The translations under genes and the position numbers were made by a program. Below the pieces are notes generated by a model that saw only the letters and a list, made by a program, of their open reading frames with translations, was not told where the DNA came from and did no database searches. A stretch of DNA of 64,000 bases from Epiperipatus broadwayi (lineage: Eukaryota; Onychophora; Udeonychophora; Euonychophora; Peripatidae): contig JAQFVV010006215.1 of assembly GCA_028023455.1 (NCBI GenBank), forward strand, positions 8,233,230 through 8,297,229. Reading direction: 5' to 3'. This document shows, one piece after another, positions 36,536-47,238 of this stretch (the stretch's first letter is position 1; every line of letters begins with the position of its first letter).

Positions 36536-37180
36536 ATATATAATGTAAAATTATATGTTCATGTATATTTGCATTCATGTATTTGTATTATGTTTGTTAT
36601 AGTTCTGAAAAAAATTGCTAGGGCAATCAAAACCGTTAATAGTGGGTTGTAAAAAAACATTGTAAAAAGTAATAAAGAACATAGATGGTATTAAAATTAA
36701 ATTGTTCATATAATTGTAGAAATATTCATTGCTCAATATAGAAAATTTCCAACCAACCAAAGCAATGATTTACTTAAGTGGCAAATTTTAAAACATCATC
36801 TAAATAATATAATTTTAAAAATAATATATTAATTGTACAAAAGGACAGAATCACATAAATATTGCAATCAATAACACATGTATTTAAATAATATGTACCA
36901 TACTCAAATTTCACAAACTAACACTAATGGTGTTCTGGAGTGTAAGTTATTCCTCAATTTTATCACAGTCTAATAATCCTTTGGGGTGGGAGTGGAAAGT
37001 GTTTAAAAGATGCTAACAAGTATCACAATATTGCAAATGCAGAAAAAGTGAAAGGTTCAGGAAGTGAAATGGTCAATGAAGTATGCTAATCTTTTGTAAA
37101 TATGATTAAATTTTTTTAGCAATGTTTAGTTATGTATTATATTGATAAAAAATGATTATAAATTATATACATTCTTTTTA

Positions 37181-37990
37181 AGTGCGATGTCGGCACGTAA
37201 TACTTATATAAGGCTAAAACATTAGTACATGCGCCTTGAGTGCTTAATTTTTTTTATCAAGAGAGACCTCTACAAATCATAACGCAAGATTCGACTTTAT
37301 AAAGATAAGAGGGACCACTTATCTATAACCTATTTTCTTAATTATATAGGCAAATCTAAAGCGTTTTGATTTGGGAGCATGAAGCTAATAAATTTGTCAC
37401 TGATTAAGTCTACTATTTCTGTTAAACATTAATGTTCGCAAAATCTTTCGATTTACAATGAGTCAATATTCAGATATTAAATTTAGAAATATTTTGAATC
37501 AATTTAAAGTTGTAAATATTAATTCTTATTAAGCACGATGTCAGCACATAACCTATTTTTCTTAATCATATAGGCAAATCTAAAGCACTCAAGGTGCATG
37601 TACTAAGGTTTTAGCCTTATATAAGTATTACATGCTGACATCGCACTTAATAAGAATTAATATTTACAACTTTAAATTGATTCAAAATATTTCTAAATTT
37701 AATATCTGAATATTGACTCATTGTAAATCGAAAGATTTCATGAACGTTAATGTTTAACAAAAATAGTGGACTTAATCAGTGAAGAATTTATTAGCTTCAT
37801 GCTCCCAAATCAAAATGCTTTAGATTTGCCTATATAATTAAAAAAAATAGGTTAGAGATAAGAGGGTCCCTCTTATCTTTATAAAGTCGAATCTTGTGTT
37901 ATGATTTGTAGAGGTCTCTTTTGATAAAAAAAAAAAATTAAGCACTCAAGGCACATGTACTAAGGTTTTAGCATTATATGAGTATTATAT
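37181..37990. mobile_element. Compound inverted repeat (MITE / foldback-like)
   Basis: The left arm, about 37181-37547, and the right arm, about 37632-37990, are long imperfect reverse complements (for example GCGATGTCGGCAC against GCTGACATCGC, and GATTTGGGAGCATGAAGC against GCTTCATGCTCCCAAATC). The spacer at 37548-37631 is itself built of arm sequence. The roughly 50-bp end motif, TAATACTTATATAAGGC ... TTGAGTGCTTA, occurs at the left end, in the centre (inverted) and at the right end (inverted). No coding is seen. The structure suggests nested or rearranged non-autonomous DNA elements. Confidence 0.75.
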
Positions 37991-38149
37991 ACATGTAAAA
38001 CTTCAGTAAAATACTTCTGAAAACTGCTCATAGATAGATAAGTTAATTCTATAATCACATACTCAGAAAACATAAATTTAAACACTGCTGAAGATTAAAA
38101 AAAATCATATGGCTTTATTTTTTGAGAATTTATAAGGTTTGAGCACCAT

Positions 38150-38240
38150 ATCTGTGAGTGCCAGAATCAATTCTGGGACATACCGATCCCAAATTCGATG
38201 CTCTACCAACTGCACCAAACCATGCAGGGCACTGCCAAAG
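38150..38240 (-). repeat. tRNA-like SINE head or tRNA pseudogene
   Basis: The minus strand reads GCATGGTTTGGTGCAGTTGG then TAGAGCATC. This is a good polymerase III A-box and D-arm, followed by an anticodon-arm-like segment with TTTGGGA and a degenerate B-box region (AGAATTGATTCTG). Acceptor pairing is poor, so it is a SINE head or a decayed tRNA copy and not an active tRNA gene. Confidence 0.5.
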
Positions 38241-40114
38241 ATGATGACTAATTACTAAGAATATGAAATCTAATATAATACTAAAAGAATTACTATTGAT
38301 TTAAAGTCAGAAAAATTTAGGCACTATCTTGACAACCCATGCAAGTGAAAATTTGTTTTCTTGCTATGTATGGAAATTAAATCTTTACTGCTTTGTTAAA
38401 TTAATGTATTTAATTGCAAAGTCGATCTGTTCAAACAGCATTTCATAGTGGTATAAAATTCATACAACCTCAGCTTTACTTTCATAGGCTTTTAATTTTT
38501 TTATAAATTTAATATTTATTATTATTTATTATTATTATTATGAATGTAGGAATTGTTAGAAATAAGACACAATCTTTATTTTCTCTCTAATTAAGTATTA
38601 TCTCATAATTCATAGTGCTACATATACATTAATATTAATTCCATTATAAAATTTCAATATGTTTAATAAAAATTAATTTCATTTACGTTGGAAAAAACCA
38701 TAGCAATAAATTTCCATTTTATCCTTTAATTTTCTGGCATAAAGTTATGAATTTATTTAATTATTTCAAAGCTAGATGGAGCTTAGTCAACTGCATTTAA
38801 TGCTGTGCAATCTTATAGTTAATGATATCTTGCACTAATATTAATTTTAATACAAAATTTCACATGTTTAGCAAGCTTAGATTTATTTATATAAAAAAAG
38901 TGTAAGAATAGATAGGGTCTATTATATTTTTTTGTTTTGGTAATATAGTGTGCGAAATTTGTTTGTTTAACAACTAGATGAAGCTTAGTAAACTACAGCT
39001 CTATTTTCATATATATAATAATAAAACTTTTACAGCATAAAATATTTTATAAACATATTCAGAACAAAGAAATCTTTTTTTTCATTAACATAAGTATAAA
39101 CATAGAAATATTAGAAGAACTTCTCATAAGATTGATGGCCTCACATCCAAAATAATTAATTAAAAATCATATTAATTTTTCTTTTGATTTCATTGCATTT
39201 ATCAAAGACAATTTTTGCAGCAGCAAACAATATTTTATGGTCAGTATTACGTATTAAGTTGTCTTTCATAAATGCAATGAAAGAAAAGCAAAGGTCAAAA
39301 ATGTTCTTTTGTTTAAGCATTTTTAAGAATGATTACATTATTAATGAATGGTGTTACATGTGTGTGCATATGTATAAGTTTAATAATAGTTTTCAATTGA
39401 AAATTTTTTTTTTTTTACTAAGTTAGATCATTACTATTATATATATGTGCTTATATATAATAAAACCGAAGTTGACTATATTAATTTACTATATCGATAT
39501 TAATTATATTTATAAATATTAAGATAGTCAGTTTATGATATATTTATCACTCTAATAGCATATATGATGATCCACTATAAAATGGCTATAATAACTCTCA
39601 GTTTTGTTTAATGCATGTAATTTTATATTTAGTATCATTTTTTTTGTACAGACATAGATTAAGTGAAACTATTCTAAAATATGTTTAGTACCACCACCCA
39701 GGGTTTACTAATAACTCACTTTTATTCAGATAGCCCTGAACTAGAGATTTAAGATCTTAAACATTTTTGACTTTTTCTTTTGATGCAAAATATTTACAAT
39801 AATATGAATTTAATACATTTAATGTATTCAAAATTTACAAATATGGGATTATTACCATTAAATAATTATTATAATTTTTGCATTAAAAAGATGGATTATT
39901 ATGACAAATTACCACAATAACAATTATAGCTGTTTTTCTGTTTGTTAATGCGGAAAAAAATAAGAATATATAATCATTATCAGGAGACATTTGGAATGGT
40001 ATCTCAAGTTAATAGAACATTTTAATATTTGTTTCTAGAATTTAATTTTTGGGTCTATTATTTTGGAAATAACAAAAATGCTATTAAGCATTAAGACCCA
40101 GATATGTTACTCAC

Positions 40115-40199
40115 CTGATAGCTAGCAGAAGCTTTTATTAAAATAACATGTGTTTCATATTCATTCACATCTAATGAAGACTTCACAGAGATATCACCA
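40115..40199 (-). CDS. Cadherin exon: late strands of EC b
   Basis: This exon has 85 bp, a phase 2 start and a phase 0 end. The acceptor is TTTTTTTAG before 40199 and the donor is CAG|GTGAGT after 40115. With one base from the preceding exon the peptide reads SGDISVKSSLDVNEYETHVI then LIKASASYQ. This is the x-S-G-x-I-x-x-x-x-x-L-D part of an EC repeat, with LDVNEYET standing where LDRE is usual. The next exon (27538-27714) continues the last strand. Confidence 0.88.
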
Positions 40200-40315
40200 C
40201 TAAAAAAATACCATTTAAATTATAACATTTAATTAGAACATTGTTCATTTTACATTTATGTGTTAAAATTATATTTATTCAAATTAAAAATTCAAGATGA
40301 ATAAACATGATTTAC

Positions 40316-40401
40316 CTAATTGCATTAATATCAAAATAACTTTTATTGTTACCAGCTACAATACTATATCTCAAATCAGGAATAGGTCCTTCTATAGTTG
40401 C
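40316..40401 (-). CDS. Cadherin exon: middle of EC b
   Basis: This exon has 86 bp, a phase 0 start and a phase 2 end. The acceptor is TTATTTCAG before 40401 and the donor is AG|GTAAAT after 40316. The peptide ATIEGPIPDLRYSIVAGN then NKSYFDINAI is the L-x-Y-x-I-x-x-G-N-x-x-x-x-F-x-I core of a cadherin repeat. Flanking introns are short (116 and 76 bp). Confidence 0.88.
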
Positions 40402-40477
40402 CTGAAATAAGTAATTGACAAATAAATTAGAATTTAAAAAAATATTTAAAATACAATCTAAATTATTATAATTTTAC

Positions 40478-40607
40478 ATTCATAGTGAAAATTATCCCAG
40501 TAGTTGTTTTCTCATTCACATTGTGGATAAACCATGGATCTTGAAAGCGAGGTTTACTTTGATAAGAACATGTTTCTTTCTTCACCTCTATAGTGGCAAC
40601 ACTAGAT
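40478..40607 (-). CDS. Cadherin exon: EC a to EC b junction with cysteine-bearing linker
   Basis: This exon has 130 bp, a phase 2 start and a phase 0 end. The acceptor is TTTTTCAG before 40607 and the donor is AAT|GTAAAA after 40478. It encodes SSVATIEVKKETCSYQSKPRF, then DPWFIHNVNEKTTTGIIFTM. The last strand of EC a (VATIEV) and the P-R-F start of EC b are normal. The linker between them lacks the calcium-binding DxNDN signature and has KKETCSYQSK with a cysteine. That cysteine could pair with the Cys in the preceding exon (LNLCNYPDG). This is an inference. Confidence 0.88.
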
Positions 40608-42121
40608 CTGAAAAATGCATTACAAATATATTAATGATTGTATTTGGTCAGAAAAAGATACTTTTATATATAGCATAATATAATTAATATTTTCATATTA
40701 ACATTATAGTAAATACTATAATATCCAAACAATCTGAATATAGTGTTATAATAAAAATGTTTGTTAACATATTTTGTAAATTATCCCATATTCCAACATT
40801 TAAATATTTGAATAAACATTACTGTTTTTTAATGACTCCAAACTAACAACAGTCTCAAATTCATGATAGACTAATAATAAATTAAAAGTATGGAAATCAA
40901 ATTATAATGAGATTCATAACAAAATTTTCTATAATGACAATGATTTTAAAATCATTAAAAGAAAAAAGCTCAGACAAAAATAAATGAATTAATAGCAATT
41001 ACATAGATACAAAAATATATAAATGCTTATAACAATATTTGATGACATGTTTAAATCCTTAAACTTTCAAGAATGTGGACAATTATCATTGACTGCCTTT
41101 ATCAAACTAACTTACTCTGAAGAAAAATATTCAGTCACACAAAAGAGACTTTATATTTCATATAATTCATTCCATTTATACACAATACTTTTATAATGAC
41201 AAAATTAAACTTAATGATATTAACAAGTACATTTCTTTTCTTTTGACAATACAATTCTTGGGTAATACTTTATTCAAGTTTGTTGAGGATTGTATAAAAC
41301 AAATAACAACTTTTATTATTAGACAGTTATTATTTATATTATTTTTTTTAAAAAAGACTTCAATTGAAAACGTTAATGAAAATTTAATATTCAATGGTTT
41401 CCAACAATTGAAAAAGATGGAGTTATGGCTTTAGAACTGAAAAGAACAAATTTTTAAATTATTTTCCAATTAATTCAGTTATATATTAGTAAACAACATA
41501 AATGACATCTTTAAAAATATCCAAGGAATATTATGTTCTCTGTGATTATGTAAAAAATAATGCAGGAATTCCAAAATTGCCAACATTTTTCAGTGTGTAT
41601 ATATATATATATGTATCAGCTATTTCAAGACATCTTAAATGTGATATCTGCTATTTTTTGTTCTTTAAATAAAAGCACATCAGACTTTGCATTAATCAAT
41701 TAACTGATCTTAGCTACAAGGGGCTCCAATACATTTCTGACAAAAAATAACAAAAAAATCAACTGTGAAATGACCATCAAAAAGTGGCTTATGCAGTATT
41801 GATAGACTCATCAATAAAATTTATAGGCATCTCAATTGGCACACCTTTTACAAAAATTGTATTTTTCATAAATAAAACTATCACATGGAAAGTGTATTCA
41901 TCTTTAAAATTATTCTCACTCTATTAGAACATTCATCTATAAAAATTAAAATCATAAAGGCAGTTATAAAATAAATATCTTCAAGCTATTCTTTTTGATA
42001 TGCCATTGGAATCTTTAACAGAAAAGCTACATAATGTCTGTTTAATTGAAGTCAGCATTATGCTGATAGTAACCATATTCAGAAGTAAAGAATTTTAATG
42101 GAGTATTATATAAAACCCGGT

Positions 42122-42135
42122 ATACTTTTATATTT
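42122..42135. repeat. Target-site duplication of RTE element, 5' copy
   Basis: ATACTTTTATATTT is repeated exactly at 45493-45506 after the element tail. This 14-bp duplication fixes the element ends. Confidence 0.9.
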
Positions 42136-42626
42136 CTTTGTATAAAAAAAAACCATCCTACCCTAACAGCCATGATCCAAACCAGTCTAGTCAATCGCTC
42201 CTGAAAGGAGTTTGCTATTAACTAAAAGGAGACCCTTTGATTTCTCTTGGAGGCCTTAAAGGAACTGAGCAGGGCAAATTCCTAATGTCCACTCCATATG
42301 TTCATGTCATTGCAGCTGTTATTACTATGTGATTATTCATATAGTATACGAACATGGATGGGCTGCTCACCAACATGCATTAGCCAGCGTGGTGAGTTTA
42401 TTGGCTTTTTACCTCTGAGTTTAAGATCAAGAAACACCATGGTCTTTCTTCTCAGTGCCTGATAAGGCAGATTGAATGCTGGTGTAAATGATAAATATTT
42501 TTCCAATACATATATACAATTACAGACAAAAATAAAGCATGGCCCTTATTCCCAGGAGGCTGTAAAGTCACCAACCAAGGCAGTGGTTGGTGGCCGAAGG
42601 CGGAGGGTGCTAAGAATCCCCTGATT

Positions 42627-43208
42627 GTGGACCCAGGCTGCCATTTGATGATGACTTTTTATTTAGGTACTTACAACTGCAGATCACTTTCAAGTGAAGG
42701 AAGATTGCAAGAATTAGAAGAAGAACTGTCTTATATTAAATGGGATATTATTGGACTTTGTGAAGTTAGAAGAAAAGGAAAAGAAACAATTGATTTAAAA
42801 AGTGGACATATACTCTATTATAAAGGCACACATATTGGAAATACAAGTGGAGTAGGATTCATTATAAATAAAAAGTGGAAGAACAATATTGTGGAGATTG
42901 ATGGTGTATCGGACAGAGTGGCAAAATTAGTTATACAACTTAATAGCAGATACCAAATGCAGATAATTCAGGTTTATGCCCCAACAACTTCTCATAGTGA
43001 TGAAGTAGTAGAAGATTTTTATATGGATGTACAAAAGGCTTTTGATCAGAGTAAACAACATTTTAAAATTGTTATGGGAGACTTTAATGCTAAAATTGGT
43101 AGACAAATGAAAGATGAAATTGCTGTAGGTAATTTTGGTTATGGTAATAGAAATGAGAGAGGACATAGACTTGTGGAGTTTGCAGAAAAAAAAAACTTTA
43201 TATTATGA
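42627..43208 (+). pseudogene. RTE endonuclease domain (N-terminal part of polyprotein)
   Basis: This open frame has 193 codons. The start may be M1 or one of the adjacent methionines just before TFYLGTYNCRSL. It shows the APE-like endonuclease motifs in order: TYNCRSL (metal-binding Asn), IIGLCEVRRKG (catalytic Glu), VIQVYAPT and MGDFNAKIG (Asp and Asn). This enzyme nicks the target DNA to prime reverse transcription. The frame stops at TGA 43206-43208 because of a 1-nt shift near an A10 tract. The domain should continue directly into the next frame. The rest of the domain (WTWKHP ... LDYIL ... HRLV) lies in the 43205-45475 frame. Confidence 0.9.
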
Positions 43209-45475
43209 ATTCATTTTTTGAGAAAAATGTTAAAAGGAAATGGACATGGAAGCATCCAAATGAAGGTACAGCAGAATTGGATTATATTTTGACTAACAGA
43301 AAATACATATTTCAAGATTGTAATGTTCTTAATAAATTTAACACAGGAAGTTATCATCGATTAGTAAGGTGTAAGTTACGTGTTAATGTAAAACTAGAGA
43401 GACAAAAATTATTAAGAAAAACAATATTTACAGTTGATATTCCTAATCTTCAGAAACATTCTAATGAATTTAAATTAGAACTTACAAATAGGTTTCAAGT
43501 GTTAGGAGATTTTGAACATGATTCAGATTTGAATGAAATTAATATGAAAATAACTGATACACTTTTAAAAACTGCAACAAACATAGCTGGTAGAAAAAAG
43601 CAGCAATTGACTAATAAAATTTCTACTGAGACTAGAGAATTTATGAAGAAAAGAAGGAATATGAAGATATACAAAAATGATGTAATAAAAAGAATTGAAT
43701 ATCTCGAATTTTGTAAAATGGTACGGAAAAGAGTTGAAAATGATATAAGAAAGTATAACTGTGAACTAGCAAGGAAAGCTGTAGAAGAAAATAAAAGTCT
43801 CAAAAATGTTAAACAACATTTTGGTATTGGTAGGAAATTTATATCTGCAATAAGACAAAAAGATGGAATTATTTCTAAAAAGAGAGATGACATCATGAAA
43901 TTGGTAAAAGATTTTTATCAAGAATTATATAGTAATAAAGAACAAGTACCTCCTATATCTATTACATCTTCCGAATTGCCCAGAATTTTAAATGAAGAAG
44001 TGAGACATGCAATTAAGTGTATGAAGAAAGGAAAGGCTCCAGGTAATGATGGAATTATAATTGATATATTAAAAAAAGCAGGTGAAGAAATAGAAAATTT
44101 TTTAGCAAAGTTATATACCAAATGTCTAAATGATAAAGATGTACTGGAAGATTGGAAGAATGCAGTAATAATATTAATATTTAAAAAAGGTGATAAAGAA
44201 GATATTAGAAATTACAGACCTATCAGCCTTTTATCAGTTTTATATAAAATTTTTACCAAGATAATTACAACTCGTCTACAGAGAACTTTGGATTTCCACC
44301 AACCAAGAGAACAAGCTGGATTTAAAAGTGGTTTTAGTACAATAGATCATATCCAGGTATTGAGAGAAGTCATAGAAAGGACAAACGAATATGAGTTGTC
44401 ATTATGTTTTGGATTTGTAGATTATGAAAAGGCATTCGATTCTATACACATTTCTTCAGTGATTAAAGCGTTGGATCATCAAGGTATAGATCCAGGATAT
44501 TGTCATATTTTAAAGAATATTTATAAAAATGCAACAGCAACAATTAGATTACATAATGATACTGGAAAAATCAACATTGAGAAAGGTGTAAGACAAGGTG
44601 ACACCATATCTCCAAAACTCTTTACAGCAGTGCTGCAAGAAGTATTTTGTGGATTAAAATGGGAAACTAAAGGAGTGAAAGTAAATGGAGAGTATTTAAG
44701 TCATTTAGATTTCGCAGATGATGTAGTTGTTTTTGCAAATAATGCTTCAGAGCTGCAGGAAATGTTGCAGGAGTTAGCAGATGAAAGTAGAAAAGTAGGA
44801 CTAAAGATAAATGTTAAAAAGACTAAAGTAATGTTTAATCGATTTGCTCAAAATATGAAAATAAAAATTGATTATGAAGAATTAGAAGAAGTTAACAGTT
44901 ACAAATACCTTGGTCAGATTATTAATACAGATGGAAACATAATGGAGGAAATTAATCATAGAATTAAACTTGGTTGGAGTGCTTTTGGTAGAAATAACTT
45001 GATACTAAAAGGAAATATGCCTATGTCTTTGAAAAGGATGGTTTTTAACAAATGTGTTTTACCAGTTCTTACTTATGGATCTGAGACTTGGACACTTAAT
45101 AGAAGAGCAATACAGAGACTTCAGACCACTCAAAAGAGTATGGAGAGATGTATGTTGGGAGTAACAAGAAGAGATCGAAAACGCAATGTATGGGTAAGAC
45201 AACAAACAGGTGTTACTGACCTTATTGAAAAAATTAAAAGATTGAAATGGAGTTGGGCTGGACATATTGCTAGAAGAGATGATAATAGATGGACAATTGA
45301 AAATTTAAACTGGATTCCAAGAGATTGTAAAAGACCCAGAAAGAGACCACATGTGAGATGGATGGATGAAATAAGAAAATGTGCAGGGGTGTTGTGGAGA
45401 AGAGAAGCTAAAGATCAGAGAAGATGGATTAAACTTGGAGAGACCTTCATCCTGCAGTGGATTGATAATGGTTGA
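43205..45475 (+). CDS. RTE reverse transcriptase with end of endonuclease
   Basis: This open frame has 756 codons, though its ATG is not the native start because the endonuclease precedes it in another frame. Residues 1-60 finish the endonuclease (KRKWTWKHPNEGTAELDYIL). The conserved S-D-H motif reads S49-Y50-H51, a loss of the expected aspartate. RT motifs follow: GKAPGNDGI (about 276-284), IRNYRPISLL (335-344), FVDYEKAFD (404-412), GVRQGDTISP (461-470) and the catalytic LDFADD (501-506). The C-terminal region (CMLGVTRRDRKRNVWVRQQ, WAGHIARR, RPHVRWMDEI) is the arginine-rich tail typical of arthropod-like RTE elements. The stop TGA is the first unit of the tail repeat. Confidence 0.92.
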   Translation: MNSFFEKNVKRKWTWKHPNEGTAELDYILTNRKYIFQDCNVLNKFNTGSYHRLVRCKLRVNVKLERQKLLRKTIFTVDIPNLQKHSNEFKLELTNRFQVLGDFEHDSDLNEINMKITDTLLKTATNIAGRKKQQLTNKISTETREFMKKRRNMKIYKNDVIKRIEYLEFCKMVRKRVENDIRKYNCELARKAVEENKSLKNVKQHFGIGRKFISAIRQKDGIISKKRDDIMKLVKDFYQELYSNKEQVPPISITSSELPRILNEEVRHAIKCMKKGKAPGNDGIIIDILKKAGEEIENFLAKLYTKCLNDKDVLEDWKNAVIILIFKKGDKEDIRNYRPISLLSVLYKIFTKIITTRLQRTLDFHQPREQAGFKSGFSTIDHIQVLREVIERTNEYELSLCFGFVDYEKAFDSIHISSVIKALDHQGIDPGYCHILKNIYKNATATIRLHNDTGKINIEKGVRQGDTISPKLFTAVLQEVFCGLKWETKGVKVNGEYLSHLDFADDVVVFANNASELQEMLQELADESRKVGLKINVKKTKVMFNRFAQNMKIKIDYEELEEVNSYKYLGQIINTDGNIMEEINHRIKLGWSAFGRNNLILKGNMPMSLKRMVFNKCVLPVLTYGSETWTLNRRAIQRLQTTQKSMERCMLGVTRRDRKRNVWVRQQTGVTDLIEKIKRLKWSWAGHIARRDDNRWTIENLNWIPRDCKRPRKRPHVRWMDEIRKCAGVLWRREAKDQRRWIKLGETFILQWIDNG

Positions 45476-45492
45476 TGATGATGATGATGATG
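45473..45492 (+). repeat. (TGA)n tail of RTE element
   Basis: About 20 bases of TGATGA repeats start at the stop codon and end at the target duplication. RTE 3' ends typically carry such short tandem tails in place of poly(A). Confidence 0.88.
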
Positions 45493-45506
45493 ATACTTTT
45501 ATATTT
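45493..45506. repeat. Target-site duplication of RTE element, 3' copy
   Basis: This is an exact match to 42122-42135. Confidence 0.9.
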
Positions 45507-47134
45507 AAAACAGAGCAGATTATAATAGAATAAAGCAATAAAGTCACTAAAGAATTTGATATTTAGATATGCTTAATAAATATTGGGATTAAATAAAATT
45601 ATGATTCCTTTCTTATTGTCATTTTTTAAAGAATTATAGATTCTGATCTTTTAGCAAAACATGTAAATGATACAAAAATATTGGTGAGATAATAATCTAT
45701 ATAATTAATATTTGTACTTTTTTTTTTACAAACTTAAGAATTACATTAACAACACAAAGAAGAAATTTCATCAAGTTTCAAGCTTATTGTTTCAATTTAT
45801 TTAATTCACAAGATATCAGTGAATATTCCCCAAAAAATGCTGTTACCATGTCAACTTTCTATGCTATTGATAGCTAAGGTTCCAAAAACTTTATAGCCTA
45901 CATTTATAAGAGGATTATGAACTGCTGATAATAATTTTCTTAATAAATGATTTTCGTGTACATATACTGCTAGATATTAGTTCAGTCTTGCACACTGGAA
46001 AGTATTGAAAAAATTTGTACCATTATCTCTTCAAGGTTTCTTGGAAATATATTGAAGTAAAATAATTCAAGCTATGCATCCAATTGTTAAACATTATCTT
46101 AGAGTATTTGCTGCATTGGATATCATTCTTGGAGAAATAGCTACAAGATTAAGGTTTTATTCCATGAGTCATAAAAAATATAATTTGCAGTAAAGAATTT
46201 TTTAATGCACTTCATGTTAACCATTCTCATAAACAATGTTCTCTTGTCCTTTTACCTTTTATTTTGCTATAGAACAAATAATTTTGAAATTTTCCAGCAT
46301 TAAGATCACTTGGAAATTCCTTGCAGTTCTTGAAAGTTTATAGTTGATACTATCTCTTGTTGTGTGTTGTCTGAAATGAGTTGGAGACAAGTACCAAAGT
46401 CATTATACTTTTTTAATAAGGTCTGCTATTGAAGTATTGATTGCATCATGTATTTTTATAATCACTCCTTTCTTAGTTTTTCATTTGTGAATTCTTAAAG
46501 TGAAACAGGTTTTACTTGTAATAGTTGCTTCTTGTTTGAATGGTTTTTGGGCTCATGAATTGATTTGATACTGATTTTGAATATTGATTTTAATATCACA
46601 ACTATTATTATTATCTCATTCATTAAAATCAGTATGGGAAACTATGTTCTTTTGTTTTCAGATCTAAAAATTTTAATTGTGAATTGGCACTCTTGTGATG
46701 GTTTAGTCCACTCTCAGATTTAAGTTTCCTCTTCTGAGCATCAGACTTATTGTTTGTAATTTGAAGCAAATGTAGAAGTTATATTTTATTTTATAATCTA
46801 AAAAAAAGTAATAATTATGTTTCTTAGAAAAATAATAAAAAACAGTTTTCCTTATATCAAAATTAATTCAGCTAATTTGCAAATAATTATAACCTCCATT
46901 ACATAAGTAGGAATGGACAAATATATAAACTAGCTTTTGGTTCACATTTTCATCTGTGTAAATTTTGAAATAAAAAGTAACCCTTGTATTATTTGGTGAC
47001 TATTTCAAATTTTGAGTGGTTTCGTGATATAAATACTAAATTGAAATGATATAAAAGCTTCTTATTTTATTTGTGGAAGAAATAAAAAAGGTTTTATATT
47101 TTCTTTCACTCCTCAAACAGTCCAATCTGAATTA

Positions 47135-47238
47135 GATGACTTGCAAAGATTGAAGATTTTCTATTGAATTTTTAAAAAATAACCAGTCCAATTTGAATTA
47201 AAAATTCAGTAGAAAATCTTCAATCTTTGCAAGTTATC
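47135..47238. repeat. 41-bp inverted repeat, 22-nt loop
   Basis: Arms 47135-47175 and 47198-47238 share TTGCAAAGATTGAAGATTTT in inverted orientation with about two mismatches. The loop contains a third, direct copy of the adjacent CCAATCTGAATTA-type sequence, so it may be a rearranged duplication. Confidence 0.75.

Larger units (their letters stand above)
27715..40114. other. Cadherin intron, 12.4 kb
   Basis: It holds the C-rich tract, the gag-only LTR element, the compound inverted repeat and the SINE head listed separately. 27715-28910, 36540-37180 and 38250-40114 show only AT-rich sequence with no recognisable element. Confidence 0.65.
42136..45492 (+). mobile_element. RTE-clade LINE, full-length, nearly intact
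   Basis: This 3.36-kb element is bounded by the perfect 14-bp target duplication. It has a 5' untranslated region of about 490 bp, an AP-like endonuclease plus RT coding region, almost no 3' untranslated region, and a short (TGA)n tail that begins with the stop codon itself. Lack of ORF1, the short 3' end and a microsatellite tail are hallmarks of RTE elements. It is inserted antisense to the cadherin gene. The coding region is broken once by a 1-nt frameshift at about 43190-43205. A perfect duplication and few lesions point to a young insertion. Confidence 0.92.

Noticed and set aside
38150-38240. Functional tRNA gene on the minus strand
   Set aside because: The A-box is good but the B-box and acceptor pairing are degenerate. 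A SINE head or pseudo-tRNA fits better.
42627-43208. Treating the 193-codon frame as a separate RTE ORF1 protein
   Set aside because: Its content is endonuclease, continuous with the next frame. The split is a 1-nt shift beside an A-rich tract, so it is a broken single polyprotein.
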